A stretch of DNA of 64,000 bases from Lachnoclostridium phytofermentans ISDg (lineage in GTDB: Bacteria > Bacillota > Clostridia > Lachnospirales > Lachnospiraceae). The stretch is taken from positions 3,810,001 to 3,874,000 of the forward strand of contig NC_010001.1 in NCBI RefSeq assembly GCF_000018685.1, written 5' to 3'. This document shows, one piece after another, positions 27,075 to 35,083 of the stretch (positions within the stretch are counted from its first letter, which is position 1; every line of letters starts with the position of its first letter). The position numbers and the translations under genes are program-made. The notes under the pieces are model-generated. The model worked only from the letters and a program-made list of their open reading frames with translations, was not told the DNA's origin and did no database searches.

Positions 27075-28022
27075 TCACACATAGTTATTTATTTCTTTCA
27101 GTCCTATTTCACGTATATCATCTAATTCTTCAACTGTCATTAATTTAGCTTCATAAAGGTTTAAATATTCCTGTGAAACGGTTTGATTAAAAATCAATAA
27201 ATCATCTGTATTAATCGTAACCGGTATTCCATAATCATACAATTTTCTTATAGGGTGGACATCATATCCTTTTACCACCCCCAGCATTACATTGCTTGAG
27301 GGGCAAATGTTTAATTGAACCCTGTTATCTGCTAACCATTTCATAATAAGAGGAGATGTTACCGCTGCAATTCCATGATGGACTTCATCAAGTTCTAATT
27401 CTTCGACAGCCTCCATCACATCATTAGCGGTGCCAAATTCACCTACATGCGCTTTCAGTCTTAGTCCTGAATCTTTCGCTTTTCTGTATATCTTTTTAAA
27501 ATTCTTTATCGGTTGAGCAAATTCATCATTACAAATATCAAGGGACTTAAACCAATGAAATGACAATATTTCATCAAGTCGAGAGTAGGTATTATCAACA
27601 TCACAACAAGCTCGGTTGAAGGTTAATTCAGGTAAAAATATCGTTGACGGAGCTAACCTTTGCTTGAAAGTATTCATCGTCTGTATGAATAAACCTAAAT
27701 CCATACCACCAATTTTATTAGCTTCATCCGTCTCCAAACTCATTGCCAATACATGTATATTATCATCATAAGCTTGTACGAAAGCTGCCTCAAGGCGCTT
27801 TAAATAAGTACAATGAACTTTTATGTTATCAGTAAACCAAGAATGCATATGGAACATAGATTCAAATACAGCTGGAGGCTGGTCGATTTTTATATTTGTC
27901 TGGGATGCGATATAGTTAACATTCCCTCCGCACCCAGCATGATTATGTAAATCACTCTTGGGAATAGAACTTAACTCTAAAAGATTATTATTTTGTAAAC
28001 ATGTTTTGAATTCATGTATCAT
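27075..28022 (-). CDS. Adenosine deaminase-family protein
   Basis: 315 residues from ATG 28022 (GCGAGGTG at 7 nt). Amidohydrolase motifs in order: SDLHNHAGCGG (two zinc histidines), LKAHVGEFG (zinc His and catalytic Glu), EVHHGIAAV, NICPSSNVMLG and PVTINTDDLLIF (zinc Asp). This matches adenosine/adenine deaminases, which convert adenosine to inosine in the cytoplasm. It is somewhat short for the family. Sole cargo gene in the element bounded by att copies d and e. A nucleoside-related defence or salvage role is possible but unproven. Confidence 0.85.
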   Translation of the reverse strand: MIHEFKTCLQNNNLLELSSIPKSDLHNHAGCGGNVNYIASQTNIKIDQPPAVFESMFHMHSWFTDNIKVHCTYLKRLEAAFVQAYDDNIHVLAMSLETDEANKIGGMDLGLFIQTMNTFKQRLAPSTIFLPELTFNRACCDVDNTYSRLDEILSFHWFKSLDICNDEFAQPIKNFKKIYRKAKDSGLRLKAHVGEFGTANDVMEAVEELELDEVHHGIAAVTSPLIMKWLADNRVQLNICPSSNVMLGVVKGYDVHPIRKLYDYGIPVTINTDDLLIFNQTVSQEYLNLYEAKLMTVEELDDIREIGLKEINNYV

Positions 28023-28618
28023 TTCCACACCTCGCGTTCTTATTAGAAAAATTTTTACTTCACCATATGTAACAATTATGAAAAGCTCGATATTACATTA
28101 TCTGTAAAATTATGTGCTTCATAGCTCACGAAATCTCTGAACATATCAATAACTTTACCTATTATAACATTCTTTTTTGCGATTGCCAACATATTCCAAT
28201 AACGGTTACACATCACATTTTGATTAAAAATGTATGGGTAAACGGTTATTGGGATTTTTTATGCCATTTTTCAGATATTGAGCAAATGGTTTAATCATAT
28301 TTAGATTATCAAAGACGAAGGGAGAAACAAACAAATTGAGTTTTGTTAATTTAATTTAACAAAACAAAATGAGTTGAAAGGATGATGAAAACATCCTTGT
28401 ACTTAATTATCATCTCAAAAGGAGATTTCACCATGCGACTCCGCCAAAGAAGCATGGCAGGGAATGAAAGAACCCTTTATTAAATTTCTTTCTGGAACAC
28501 AGAGTGTTTCGTGGCAAAACAATCGTCCATAAGATTGTAAAAAGAGTGGGTTGTGCTTAGCTTTAACAGATACCCATTGTTTATATTTTGAACACGAAAA
28601 AGTGAGAAAGGAATTATT
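28023..28618. other. 596-bp region between deaminase and recombinase
   Basis: An AT-rich perfect inverted repeat TTTTGTTAA/TTAACAAAA lies at 28341-28364. AAAAGGAG (28418-28425) then precedes a 16-codon ORF beginning MRLRQRS at 28433, and a second 23-codon ORF (MKEPFIKFLSGTQ) starts at 28464. These may be leader peptides or remnants of an excisionase-type gene; neither is recognisable. Confidence 0.4.
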
Positions 28619-29500
28619 ATGTCGCACAAGAACAAAAAATCTCTAGTTGACCAAGTGAAGCAATCTTTGGACAGTAAGCTTGCGATTGGTCGTTCCAAAC
28701 ATCAGGATAAGCTCTCTGAAAATGAGAGAAAAGAAATTACATCAAATTATATTTATAGCTGGGAGACATATCGTAGTTATCTGAAGCACGGTTGTTATTT
28801 CGTTCTCTGGTGCAAAGATAAATATCGCTGTAAAACCTTAGAACAATGTAGAAGCTATGCTGATGAGTGGCTGGAAAGCAGGAAAGCTCTCTCTGCAAGT
28901 ACACAGAAGTTAGAAGCAAGCTCCCTCGCCAAGATCTTCGGATGTTCTACCACTGAATTTATAAAAACAGATGAGAGATTAAGAGCAAATATCAAAAGAA
29001 GTCGTGGTACTAAGAAACGGGATGCACATTTCTCTGAAACAAAGAATAAGGAACTTGTTGAATTCTGCCGCGCCACTGGATTAAGACGTGCAGAAGTTTC
29101 CGCTTTGATGGGAAACTGTCTGAAAGAAGAGGATGGAATGTACTATATTATCGTCCGTTCTGGTTCGAAAGGCGGGAAATATCGTGAAGTGCCAGTAATA
29201 GGGGATGTTGACTTAGTAGTCCAGAAAATGAATGAAGCCGAAAATAACAAGGTATGGAATAAGATACATAATGCAGCTGATATACATTCCTACCGTGGTG
29301 ATTATGCAACCGCTATTTATCTTGCTAATGCTAGACCGCTTGACCAGATACCAAAGTGTGACCGTTATTATTGCCGGAAGGATAAGAAGGGAGTCTGGTA
29401 TGACAAAGAGGCGATGAAACTCACATCAAAGGCACTCGGACATAACAGAATCAGCGTCATTGCTGAACATTACCTGAATAATTCCTTGTTTTCAAAATAA
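28619..29500 (+). CDS. Tyrosine recombinase (integrase) 1
   Basis: 293 residues. The C-terminal catalytic domain has the full set: Arg in TGLRRAEVSAL, Lys in KGGKYREVPV, HxxR in DIHSYRGDYA, His in ALGHNRIS and the nucleophile Tyr in IAEHYLNN. The N-terminal ~110 residues form a SAM-like core-binding domain. AAAGGAATTATT precedes ATG. It is followed after 102 bp by a second recombinase. Paired recombinases suggest a mobile element needing both proteins, or one acting as accessory. Likely acts on the tRNA-Gly att site (inference). Confidence 0.85.
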   Translation: MSHKNKKSLVDQVKQSLDSKLAIGRSKHQDKLSENERKEITSNYIYSWETYRSYLKHGCYFVLWCKDKYRCKTLEQCRSYADEWLESRKALSASTQKLEASSLAKIFGCSTTEFIKTDERLRANIKRSRGTKKRDAHFSETKNKELVEFCRATGLRRAEVSALMGNCLKEEDGMYYIIVRSGSKGGKYREVPVIGDVDLVVQKMNEAENNKVWNKIHNAADIHSYRGDYATAIYLANARPLDQIPKCDRYYCRKDKKGVWYDKEAMKLTSKALGHNRISVIAEHYLNNSLFSK

Positions 29501-29567
29501 TCTTGCATATTTAAATTGAGGCATAGAAACAAAAATAACAAACAAAAATTAATAAATCATAACAAAC

Positions 29568-29602
29568 AAAAATGCCATCTTATTCTAAAGTGAGGCATTT
29601 TT
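29568..29602 (+). terminator. Hairpin covering the second recombinase's ribosome site
   Basis: AAAAATGCC (29568-29576) pairs with GGCATTTTT (29594-29602), immediately before the ATG at 29603. The GAGG used as ribosome site sits at the base of the right arm. It may be the terminator of recombinase 1, a translational control of recombinase 2, or both. Confidence 0.6.
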
Positions 29603-30919
29603 ATGAAACAAATCAGTCCGGAAGAGAAAAAACTTTTGCAAGAATACTTTACCTGCGGTACAATGAAGTCGGATGAGCTGGAAAGTATAGTGAAAGAAAT
29701 GAAGAAAGAAAAAGTTTTAAAGAAGCATCCATACAAGATTACACCGCCGATTAAGGACGGTGGACGCTGGATGACTTATATCCTTGATACAGAGGTAAAT
29801 AAAAGAGTCAAGATTACTTCCTACACCGAGGATGGGATATATCAGAAACTATATAAGATTTATTTTCCAGTAAAGAAAGAAACCTTGGAAATTCTGTATC
29901 CCCTGTGGATTGAGAAACGTAAGGGCATGAACCTGAGTAGCAGAACGATTCAAAGAAACCGAAATCATTGGGAGAAGTATTACGAAGACACTAAAATTGT
30001 TAGAAAGTCCATTGACAGAATAACAGTCGAGGATATCGAAGATTTCTTTCACAGTTGTATCAGTGATTATGATATGACTAAGAAAGATTTGGATAATATG
30101 AAGCTGATTTTCAAAGACCTGATGAAATATGCCAAGAAAAAAGGATTAATCTTATCCAATCCATATGATGATATCGAAATCAAATTGAATGGATGTAAAC
30201 CGCCGAATAATCCCAAGGATGAAAGCAGGGTCTATCTCCCAGAAGAAAAGGAGAAGCTCTTTCTTCAGCTGAACAAGCGGTTAATGCAGATGCCTTTTGA
30301 GACCGATGCCTATGTTGTATTTCTTCTCTTCAAGCTTGGGCTTAGAATTGGAGAAGCTGTGGCGCTGAAATGGGTGGATATTGACTGGGAAGCCAGAGAA
30401 ATACATATTCATCGGATGGAAAGTCGTGTTGAAGATGAAAACGGGAAACTCAAAGTAGCCATCTGTGAGTATACGAAGAAGAAAAGCCCTGCTGGTGACC
30501 GGTATCTCCCTTTAAGTGATTATGAAATTAATCTGTTTCAGGCGGTTAAGCGTATCAATGAAGAAGCTGGATATTCAGATGGGGATTTTATTTTCTGCGA
30601 TAAAGAAGGCAGAACCAAGATTCGCGAGGTCGATAACTGTATCCGTGCTCAGTGCAGACGTGCAGGAATTGAAGTGAAATCTGCTCATGATATTCGCAGA
30701 ACGGTAGCATCAGAAATGAGAAGAAAAAAAGTGGAAATTGAAGACATTCAATGGTATCTTGGTCACAATGATGAAGCTACCACTCGTACCTACATACTGA
30801 ATAACCAAGGAAAGCAGAAGACATCAGAACAAATTGTGAATGCTCTTTCAGAGATGAACGGAAGTGACGTACTCATGGGTACTCAAAACTCCGGAAATGA
30901 AAAATCGCCAGAAGCCTGA
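29603..30919 (+). CDS. Tyrosine recombinase (integrase) 2
   Basis: 438 residues: an N-terminal ~90-residue region that may be an arm-binding domain, a core-binding domain (~95-190), and a catalytic domain with Arg in GLRIGEAVALKW, Lys in KKKSPAGDRYLPL, HxxR in HDIRRTVASEM, His in YLGHNDEA and Tyr in TTRTYILNN. All catalytic residues are present. The gene ends 31 bp before att copy e, the position expected for an integrase adjoining its attachment site. It is a different lineage from the decayed integrases at 17.8 and 26.7 kb, whose C-termini read RYIYNPNTE. Confidence 0.9.
   Translation: MKQISPEEKKLLQEYFTCGTMKSDELESIVKEMKKEKVLKKHPYKITPPIKDGGRWMTYILDTEVNKRVKITSYTEDGIYQKLYKIYFPVKKETLEILYPLWIEKRKGMNLSSRTIQRNRNHWEKYYEDTKIVRKSIDRITVEDIEDFFHSCISDYDMTKKDLDNMKLIFKDLMKYAKKKGLILSNPYDDIEIKLNGCKPPNNPKDESRVYLPEEKEKLFLQLNKRLMQMPFETDAYVVFLLFKLGLRIGEAVALKWVDIDWEAREIHIHRMESRVEDENGKLKVAICEYTKKKSPAGDRYLPLSDYEINLFQAVKRINEEAGYSDGDFIFCDKEGRTKIREVDNCIRAQCRRAGIEVKSAHDIRRTVASEMRRKKVEIEDIQWYLGHNDEATTRTYILNNQGKQKTSEQIVNALSEMNGSDVLMGTQNSGNEKSPEA
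30869..30885. repeat. Second GTACTCA pair near the element's right end
   Basis: GTACTCA at 30869-30875 and 30879-30885, inside the 3' end of recombinase 2 and ~70 bp from att copy e. It mirrors the pair at 26984-27002. Confidence 0.45.
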
Positions 30920-30950
30920 TAAATAAAGGACTTCTGACGAATTAAGTTAA

Positions 30951-30971
30951 GCGCGAGACGGGATTCGAACC
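30951..30971. repeat. tRNA-Gly 3'-end att repeat (copy e)
   Basis: GCGCGAGACGGGATTCGAACC matches the tRNA-Gly 3' end (33834-33854) with one mismatch. Unlike copies b, c, d and the tRNA itself, no ATCCCTTG hairpin precedes it; a small GAAG/CTTC hairpin lies upstream instead. Right boundary of the element with the two recombinases. Confidence 0.8.
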
Positions 30972-31154
30972 AAAATCCTATCCTACAAATACTGAAAAGA
31001 AAGGGGTTCCATCCACTTCTGATTTATGTGCACATAATAGTGCACATATTTTTTTATGAATTTTAAAAGACTCTTTCAAAATCAATGCGACAAATTGGAA
31101 TTTGTCGCTCACATTTATATAATTTTTTATTCTTAAAATCAGAAATCCTAATGC

Positions 31155-32027
31155 TTAATTTCTACGATGCTTTTCTGAGAGCAACGCATATAATGTCACC
31201 CATTTATTGGGGTTACCCACTTTGCCTACATTGAAATAGGGTTCAGCGAAAGACTTGCTAAGTATATATTTGCCTTCGCTGTCTTTTTTACTATCCAATA
31301 ACGCCCAAGCTTTTTCGCAATTAGGGTGATTCGCCGCGCCAAGAATCGAAAGTCCGTACATAATCATTTGCAAACCTATGTGAACATGGTCAATAGGATA
31401 AAATGTTCCCGACATTTCTTCAATAATAACTTTTTCGTAGTCATCAGGGCGGAATGCGACATGGTAGTTTATATAGAACTCTGTCAAAAGTTCAAACTGT
31501 GGTAAAACAACGCTAATCTTTTTTAGTTCCGCCGCCAGTAAAAGATATGTGGTTGTTTGTCTATAACAACCCATTTCCGGTAACTTAGAGTCGTTTGTTT
31601 TCTTGGTCTTGTCCAAACATCTAAATGTGCCGTCTTCGCGTATTGTTGAAAAGGCCAAAGATATTTGTTCTTTCACCCACGAATGTTCGTAATATCCGAG
31701 TGACACTAGATTTCTTAACAGCAATATTTTAGCACACTTCATACTAAGATTCATATTCTTGATGATACGTTCAATGTAGCCATCAACAGGAACATCTACA
31801 CGTGTCAAGCCAATTTCCGCGAGTGTACAAAAAGCGTTTATATCTTCCCATTTATTATTAAGTTTGAACTTATCCATAATCAAACTTACCGTATCTGAAA
31901 CTAATAAACTGTCATAAGCCTTTATAACTTCAGGTTCGTCTTTTTTCATACACAAAAGCTCTGTCATTGCACGATATTTCACTTCCGGAGTTTCATCTTC
32001 AAGAATCCAATTTCTAATATTATTCAT
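31155..32027 (-). CDS. Hypothetical alpha-helical (HEAT/terpenoid-cyclase-like) protein
   Basis: 290 residues from ATG 32027; the longer frame to 32081 actually reads the end of the upstream ridA gene. Opening motif NWILEDETPEVKYRAMTELL is typical of proteins annotated as prenyltransferase/squalene-oxidase-repeat-like, which form alpha/alpha toroids or HEAT-like repeats. Later MGCYRQTTTYLLLAAELKK and VHIGLQMIMYGLSILG fit repeated helix pairs. No catalytic motif can be assigned. The start overlaps the original stop of the ridA-like gene, so the two formed an operon. Confidence 0.6.
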   Translation of the reverse strand: MNNIRNWILEDETPEVKYRAMTELLCMKKDEPEVIKAYDSLLVSDTVSLIMDKFKLNNKWEDINAFCTLAEIGLTRVDVPVDGYIERIIKNMNLSMKCAKILLLRNLVSLGYYEHSWVKEQISLAFSTIREDGTFRCLDKTKKTNDSKLPEMGCYRQTTTYLLLAAELKKISVVLPQFELLTEFYINYHVAFRPDDYEKVIIEEMSGTFYPIDHVHIGLQMIMYGLSILGAANHPNCEKAWALLDSKKDSEGKYILSKSFAEPYFNVGKVGNPNKWVTLYALLSEKHRRN

Positions 32028-32389
32028 TGATGTGTCCCTTTCTATAAGCAATTGCATCAATTTGAAAAAGAATTCCATCACCCTGCAAATTCTGTTTGTA
32101 TTGACTTTCTTGCTGGATATTTCCCGTCAAATCTTTTTTTAATAACTTTTTTCATGATTGGTATATCCCATATATTTTTAAACAAAGCGTCGAATTTTAC
32201 TACCGATTCCAATGTTAATCCGATAGAACTCAATCTTTTGCTTAAATGGTCAAAGGCACCGTTAATTTGATTTTCAATCGGTTGCCCAATATTCCCCACG
32301 CAGTAGCTCATAAACAAAAAATCACCCGCTTCGACCATACCAGAGTGTGCCCATTGGTCGTTTACATCATACCTTATAATTTCTGACAT
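32020..32389 (-). pseudogene. RidA/YjgF-family gene with a +1 frameshift
   Basis: ATG 32389 follows ATAAGGAGGATATG. The ORF reads RidA-like sequence (EAGDFLFMSYCVGNIG, QINGAFDHLSKRLSSIGLTL, KKRFDGKYPARKSIQTEFAG) and then stops at 32078. Removing one C from CCC at 32081-32083 (one G on the coding strand) restores AGDGILFQIDAIAYRKGH and a stop at 32020-32022, the normal family C-terminus. The truncated product lacks the last strand that completes the trimer active site. RidA enzymes deaminate reactive enamines/imines. Confidence 0.85.
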
Positions 32390-32735
32390 ATCATATCCTC
32401 CTTATATAAATTTCCACTTCATGTTTAATAACAAAATCAATCCATATAATCTCATCGACAAATTCAAATTTATTTGTATATTATTAAATCATAATACCAT
32501 ATTGAATAATATAAATAAATAATATTTTCCAATAATAACTGTGTACACTAATCATCATAGTGTATTCTCTACACTTCCTCGGAAAAGTGTATACTTTCTT
32601 TTTGATTATAATTAATTAATTCGTTTATTAACTCTGAAAAGGCAATTTAAAAAGCGTGGAAAAACATCCATCAAGAATGAAAAGATATGTGAAATGTATC
32701 ATAAACGATGTAATATCCACTTCGGAGAGGTGGAA

Positions 32736-33764
32736 TCGAGTAGGAGGCGGTGACTAACCGCCGTCCTCTCACAGCACCGTGCGTACCGTTCGGTACATGG
32801 CGCTTTCAATAGTTGACGTGCACTGACTGATATGCATTGGCTAAGTCATAAAGCCACTGTGTATCAGTCTTTCTTTTGTTAAAGCTATATTGACCGCCAC
32901 TATATGTGTCACAAACCAATAACCTCTCCGGCTATTAGCCGTTTTATATGCCAAGTCTTTGGATACTCCAAGTTTTAAGAGGTTTCTCATCTTTGTCTTA
33001 GACCTCTTCCATTGCTTCCAAATACACATTCGAATCCGATGGTAGAGCCAACCATTGATGTCCTCAATAGGGTTCTTCATACTTGCTATTCCGTAATAGT
33101 TAAGCCATCCTCTAGCATACACCTTTATCTTTTCTAATGCTGGTCTTATACTCTGAACCGACCTTCGGGAAGAAAGTTCTCTCAGCTTGGATTTAAACTT
33201 CTTCCATGACTTCGGATGAACTCTGACATATATGCCATTTCCGTTCCTTCCCAATACAAAGCCAAGGAATTTAAAATTTCGGATTGCAAACACACTAACC
33301 ACACGACTTTTATCTTTATTCACCGTTAACTTAAGCTTACCTTCAAGATAATTCGTGCTTGTCTCCAAAAGTCTCTTTGCGGCTCTCTCGCTCTTTGCTA
33401 ACAGAACAATATCATCTGCATAACGTACAAACGGAACACCTCTCTTTTGGAACTCTTGGTCAAACTCATTGAGATAAACATTTGCCAATAGTGGTGACAG
33501 ATTTCCGCCTTGTGGCGAACCTTCCTCTGTGTCCATGACTATACCGTTTTCCATGACACCGCTCTTAAGATACCTCTTTATCCATTGTATTACCCTTTCA
33601 TCCTTCACATTTCTTCGAAGTATGTTCAGTAACAACTCATGATTTAAGGTATCGAAGTACTTTGAAAGGTCTAGTGATACCGCATAGCGATAACCCTCTT
33701 GTGCATACTCTTTTACCTTAATTATAGCCTCTTTCGCACTTCTTCCCGGGCGATAACCGTAAAA
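32736..33764 (-). mobile_element. 5'-truncated group II intron
   Basis: Minus-strand RNA structure is visible downstream of the RT gene: paired GCACGGTGC / TACCGAACGGTA segments, GAGAGGACGGCGG, and a final stem GGCGGTTAGTCACCGCC ending CCTACTCGAT near 32736, typical of group II intron domains IV-VI. The encoded reverse transcriptase lacks its N-terminal part. Sequence homology stops at about 33764, next to the att-flanking block, so the 5' half of the intron (domains I-III) is gone. It cannot splice or move by itself. Confidence 0.8.
32841..33764 (-). pseudogene. Group II intron reverse transcriptase/maturase, N-terminally truncated
   Basis: The recognisable protein begins at FYGYRPGRSAKEAI (RT block 2a region) and continues with SLDLSKYFDTLNHELL, GSPQGGNLSPLLANVYL, the catalytic RYADDIVLLA, and the maturase region IRPALEKIKVYARGWLNYYG. 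Blocks RT0-RT1 and the start are missing. The frame stays open into the tRNA-Gly gene on the same strand, which is coincidental. The break lies exactly at the integrase-end sequence AAAAAGTAGTG, showing that a recombination event deleted the front of the intron. Confidence 0.85.
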
Positions 33765-33798
33765 AGTAGTGTGCACATAAGTGCACATATTTACAAAA

Positions 33799-33832
33799 CA
33801 AAAAATCCCTTGAAAAATCAAGGGATAAAGTA
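33799..33832 (-). terminator. Terminator of tRNA-Gly, part of the att repeat
   Basis: ATCCCTTG / CAAGGGAT hairpin followed by six T on the minus strand. The same hairpin precedes the tRNA 3' fragments at 17897, 22381 and 26872, so incoming elements bring their own copy of the tRNA terminator. Confidence 0.85.
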
Positions 33833-33904
33833 AGCACGAGACGGGATTCGAACCCGCGACCCTCGCCTTGGCAAGGCGATACTCCACCACTGAGCCACTC
33901 GTGC
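33833..33904 (-). tRNA. tRNA-Gly (anticodon GCC)
   Basis: 72 nt on the minus strand. Acceptor stem GCACGAG pairs with CTCGTGC, the discriminator is T, the D-arm is GCTC-AGTGGTG-GAGT, the anticodon stem TCGCC/GGCGA encloses loop TTGCCAA (anticodon GCC), and the T-arm is GCGGGTTCGAATCCCGT. CCA is not encoded. A TTGACA-17-TATTAT promoter lies upstream. The gene is intact and is the insertion target of the island on its 3' side. A complete tRNA is expected because integrated elements regenerate the 3' end. Confidence 0.96.
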
Positions 33905-33947
33905 ATTTCATATTCTATGTATTCGGTATTTGCCGAATGCAAGATAT

Positions 33948-33976
33948 ATAATACTATAGGTTTGTGGTTTTGTCAA
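33948..33976 (-). promoter_or_regulatory. Promoter of tRNA-Gly
   Basis: On the minus strand TTGACA (33971-33976), 17-bp spacer, TATTAT (33948-33953), about 40 bp before the tRNA 5' end. Confidence 0.85.
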
Positions 33977-34122
33977 TGCTCTTTTCGAACTTTTTCATCT
34001 ACCACTTTGTGGAATTTAATTGTGTAATTAAATTCCACCCCTAATAATCCTATAGACGAATTCTATCAATGCTAACAGTTAATTACTTATTCAAATTTCA
34101 GAAAAATATATACTATTATTAA

Positions 34123-34839
34123 TTACTCCAATTGCTCTTTTAACAACCTAAAATCACTTCGATCAAAATCGATTAATCCTTCATCTTTTAACTTACTTAA
34201 TTCATTTGACATGGCACTACGGTCAACACATAAGTAGTCTGCTAATTCCTGACGGTTAAATGGTACTTTAAATATTTTACTATTACTCTTAGCTGCCTGT
34301 TCCGATAAGTAAGATAATAGTTTCTCTCTTGTAGAGCGTTTTGTCATATGTTCCATCTTCTGTGTTAATAATACATTTTTTACAGCAAGAATTTTCATCA
34401 TATTATGAATTAAGCTAGTATGAAAATAACAGGAACTAGAGCATGTCGTTACTATACGACGATAATCAAGAAACATTACAGTACAGTCTGTAATGGCTAC
34501 AACCTGGAATGGTAACCGCTGTGCCCCTGCACAGGCAAAGGCCTCAGCAAACATATCACCAACCTCAAGATTTGATAAAATATTACGATTTCCCATAATA
34601 TCTTCACGAATGATCTGTCCTCTACCAGTCAATATAATTCCAAGTTGAGAGATGACCTCTCCTGCTCTTAAAATAGTCTCATTTTTTAAAAATTTCTTTT
34701 TACTTGCTTGAAGGCAACCAAGCATACCTCCGATGTCATTCTGTTCAATTCCTTCAAATAAAGAAATATTAGTTAATAATTCGATATAGGAACTAACATC
34801 CATTGGAACAACATCTTTTATTCTGTCCTTATTCTCCAT
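34123..34839 (-). CDS. Crp/Fnr-family transcription regulator
   Basis: 238 residues from ATG 34839 (the open frame starts one codon earlier at TTG). N-terminal cyclic-nucleotide-binding-like beta-barrel (FLKNETILRAGEVISQLGIILTGRGQII, LEVGDMFAEAFACAG), a dimerisation helix, and a C-terminal winged HTH (FNRQELADYLCVDRSAMSNELSKL). There is no clear N-terminal iron-sulfur cysteine cluster as in Fnr; two cysteines (CSSSC) occur in the effector domain. It is divergent from the ferredoxin gene at 35084, whose promoter contains a candidate operator, so it probably regulates that gene and itself, perhaps in response to redox or nitrosative stress (inference). Confidence 0.88.
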   Translation of the reverse strand: MENKDRIKDVVPMDVSSYIELLTNISLFEGIEQNDIGGMLGCLQASKKKFLKNETILRAGEVISQLGIILTGRGQIIREDIMGNRNILSNLEVGDMFAEAFACAGAQRLPFQVVAITDCTVMFLDYRRIVTTCSSSCYFHTSLIHNMMKILAVKNVLLTQKMEHMTKRSTREKLLSYLSEQAAKSNSKIFKVPFNRQELADYLCVDRSAMSNELSKLKDEGLIDFDRSDFRLLKEQLE

Positions 34840-34874
34840 CAAAAACCTGTCCCCTTTCTGGTTAATAATCTAAC

Positions 34875-34923
34875 TTTATATTTCTCTTTCATGTCGACTT
34901 TATATTTTCTCATTCATGTCGAG
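34875..34923. repeat. 24-bp direct repeat between divergent genes
   Basis: Two adjacent imperfect copies (34875-34898 and 34899-34923), each of the form TTTATATTTCTC-TTCATGTCGA. They lie between the Crp/Fnr start and the ferredoxin promoter and may be regulator sites or a small slippage duplication. Confidence 0.6.
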
Positions 34924-34992
34924 TTGACACAGCAAGATATCCTTACTACAATAATACAATAAGAATAACTTATAATTGTTGTTTTTACAACA
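34924..34992 (+). promoter_or_regulatory. Ferredoxin promoter with downstream palindrome
   Basis: TTGACA (34924-34929), 17-bp spacer, TACAAT (34947-34952). A perfect inverted repeat TGTTGT-TTTT-ACAACA lies at 34977-34992, just after the predicted start site; its length and spacing suit a Crp/Fnr-type dimer, acting as a repressor at this promoter. Confidence 0.6.
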
Positions 34993-35083
34993 GACATTTT
35001 TATTTTGTTAACTTATATTATATACATAACATATTTCAAGTTTACGTATAACGATTTATAGCATATATTTTGGGAGGAATATT

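Noticed and set aside
28112..28294. 60-codon plus-strand frame
   Set aside because: No ribosome site and no protein-like pattern; adjacent to the deaminase start on the other strand.
17521..33904. True integron with attC sites
   Set aside because: The repeats are tRNA-Gly 3' ends with terminators and the recombinases are phage/ICE-type, not IntI; the resemblance is only in architecture.
33765..33911. N-terminal extension of the intron RT frame
   Set aside because: It translates the tRNA-Gly gene and the att repeat; this is an accidental open frame, not protein.
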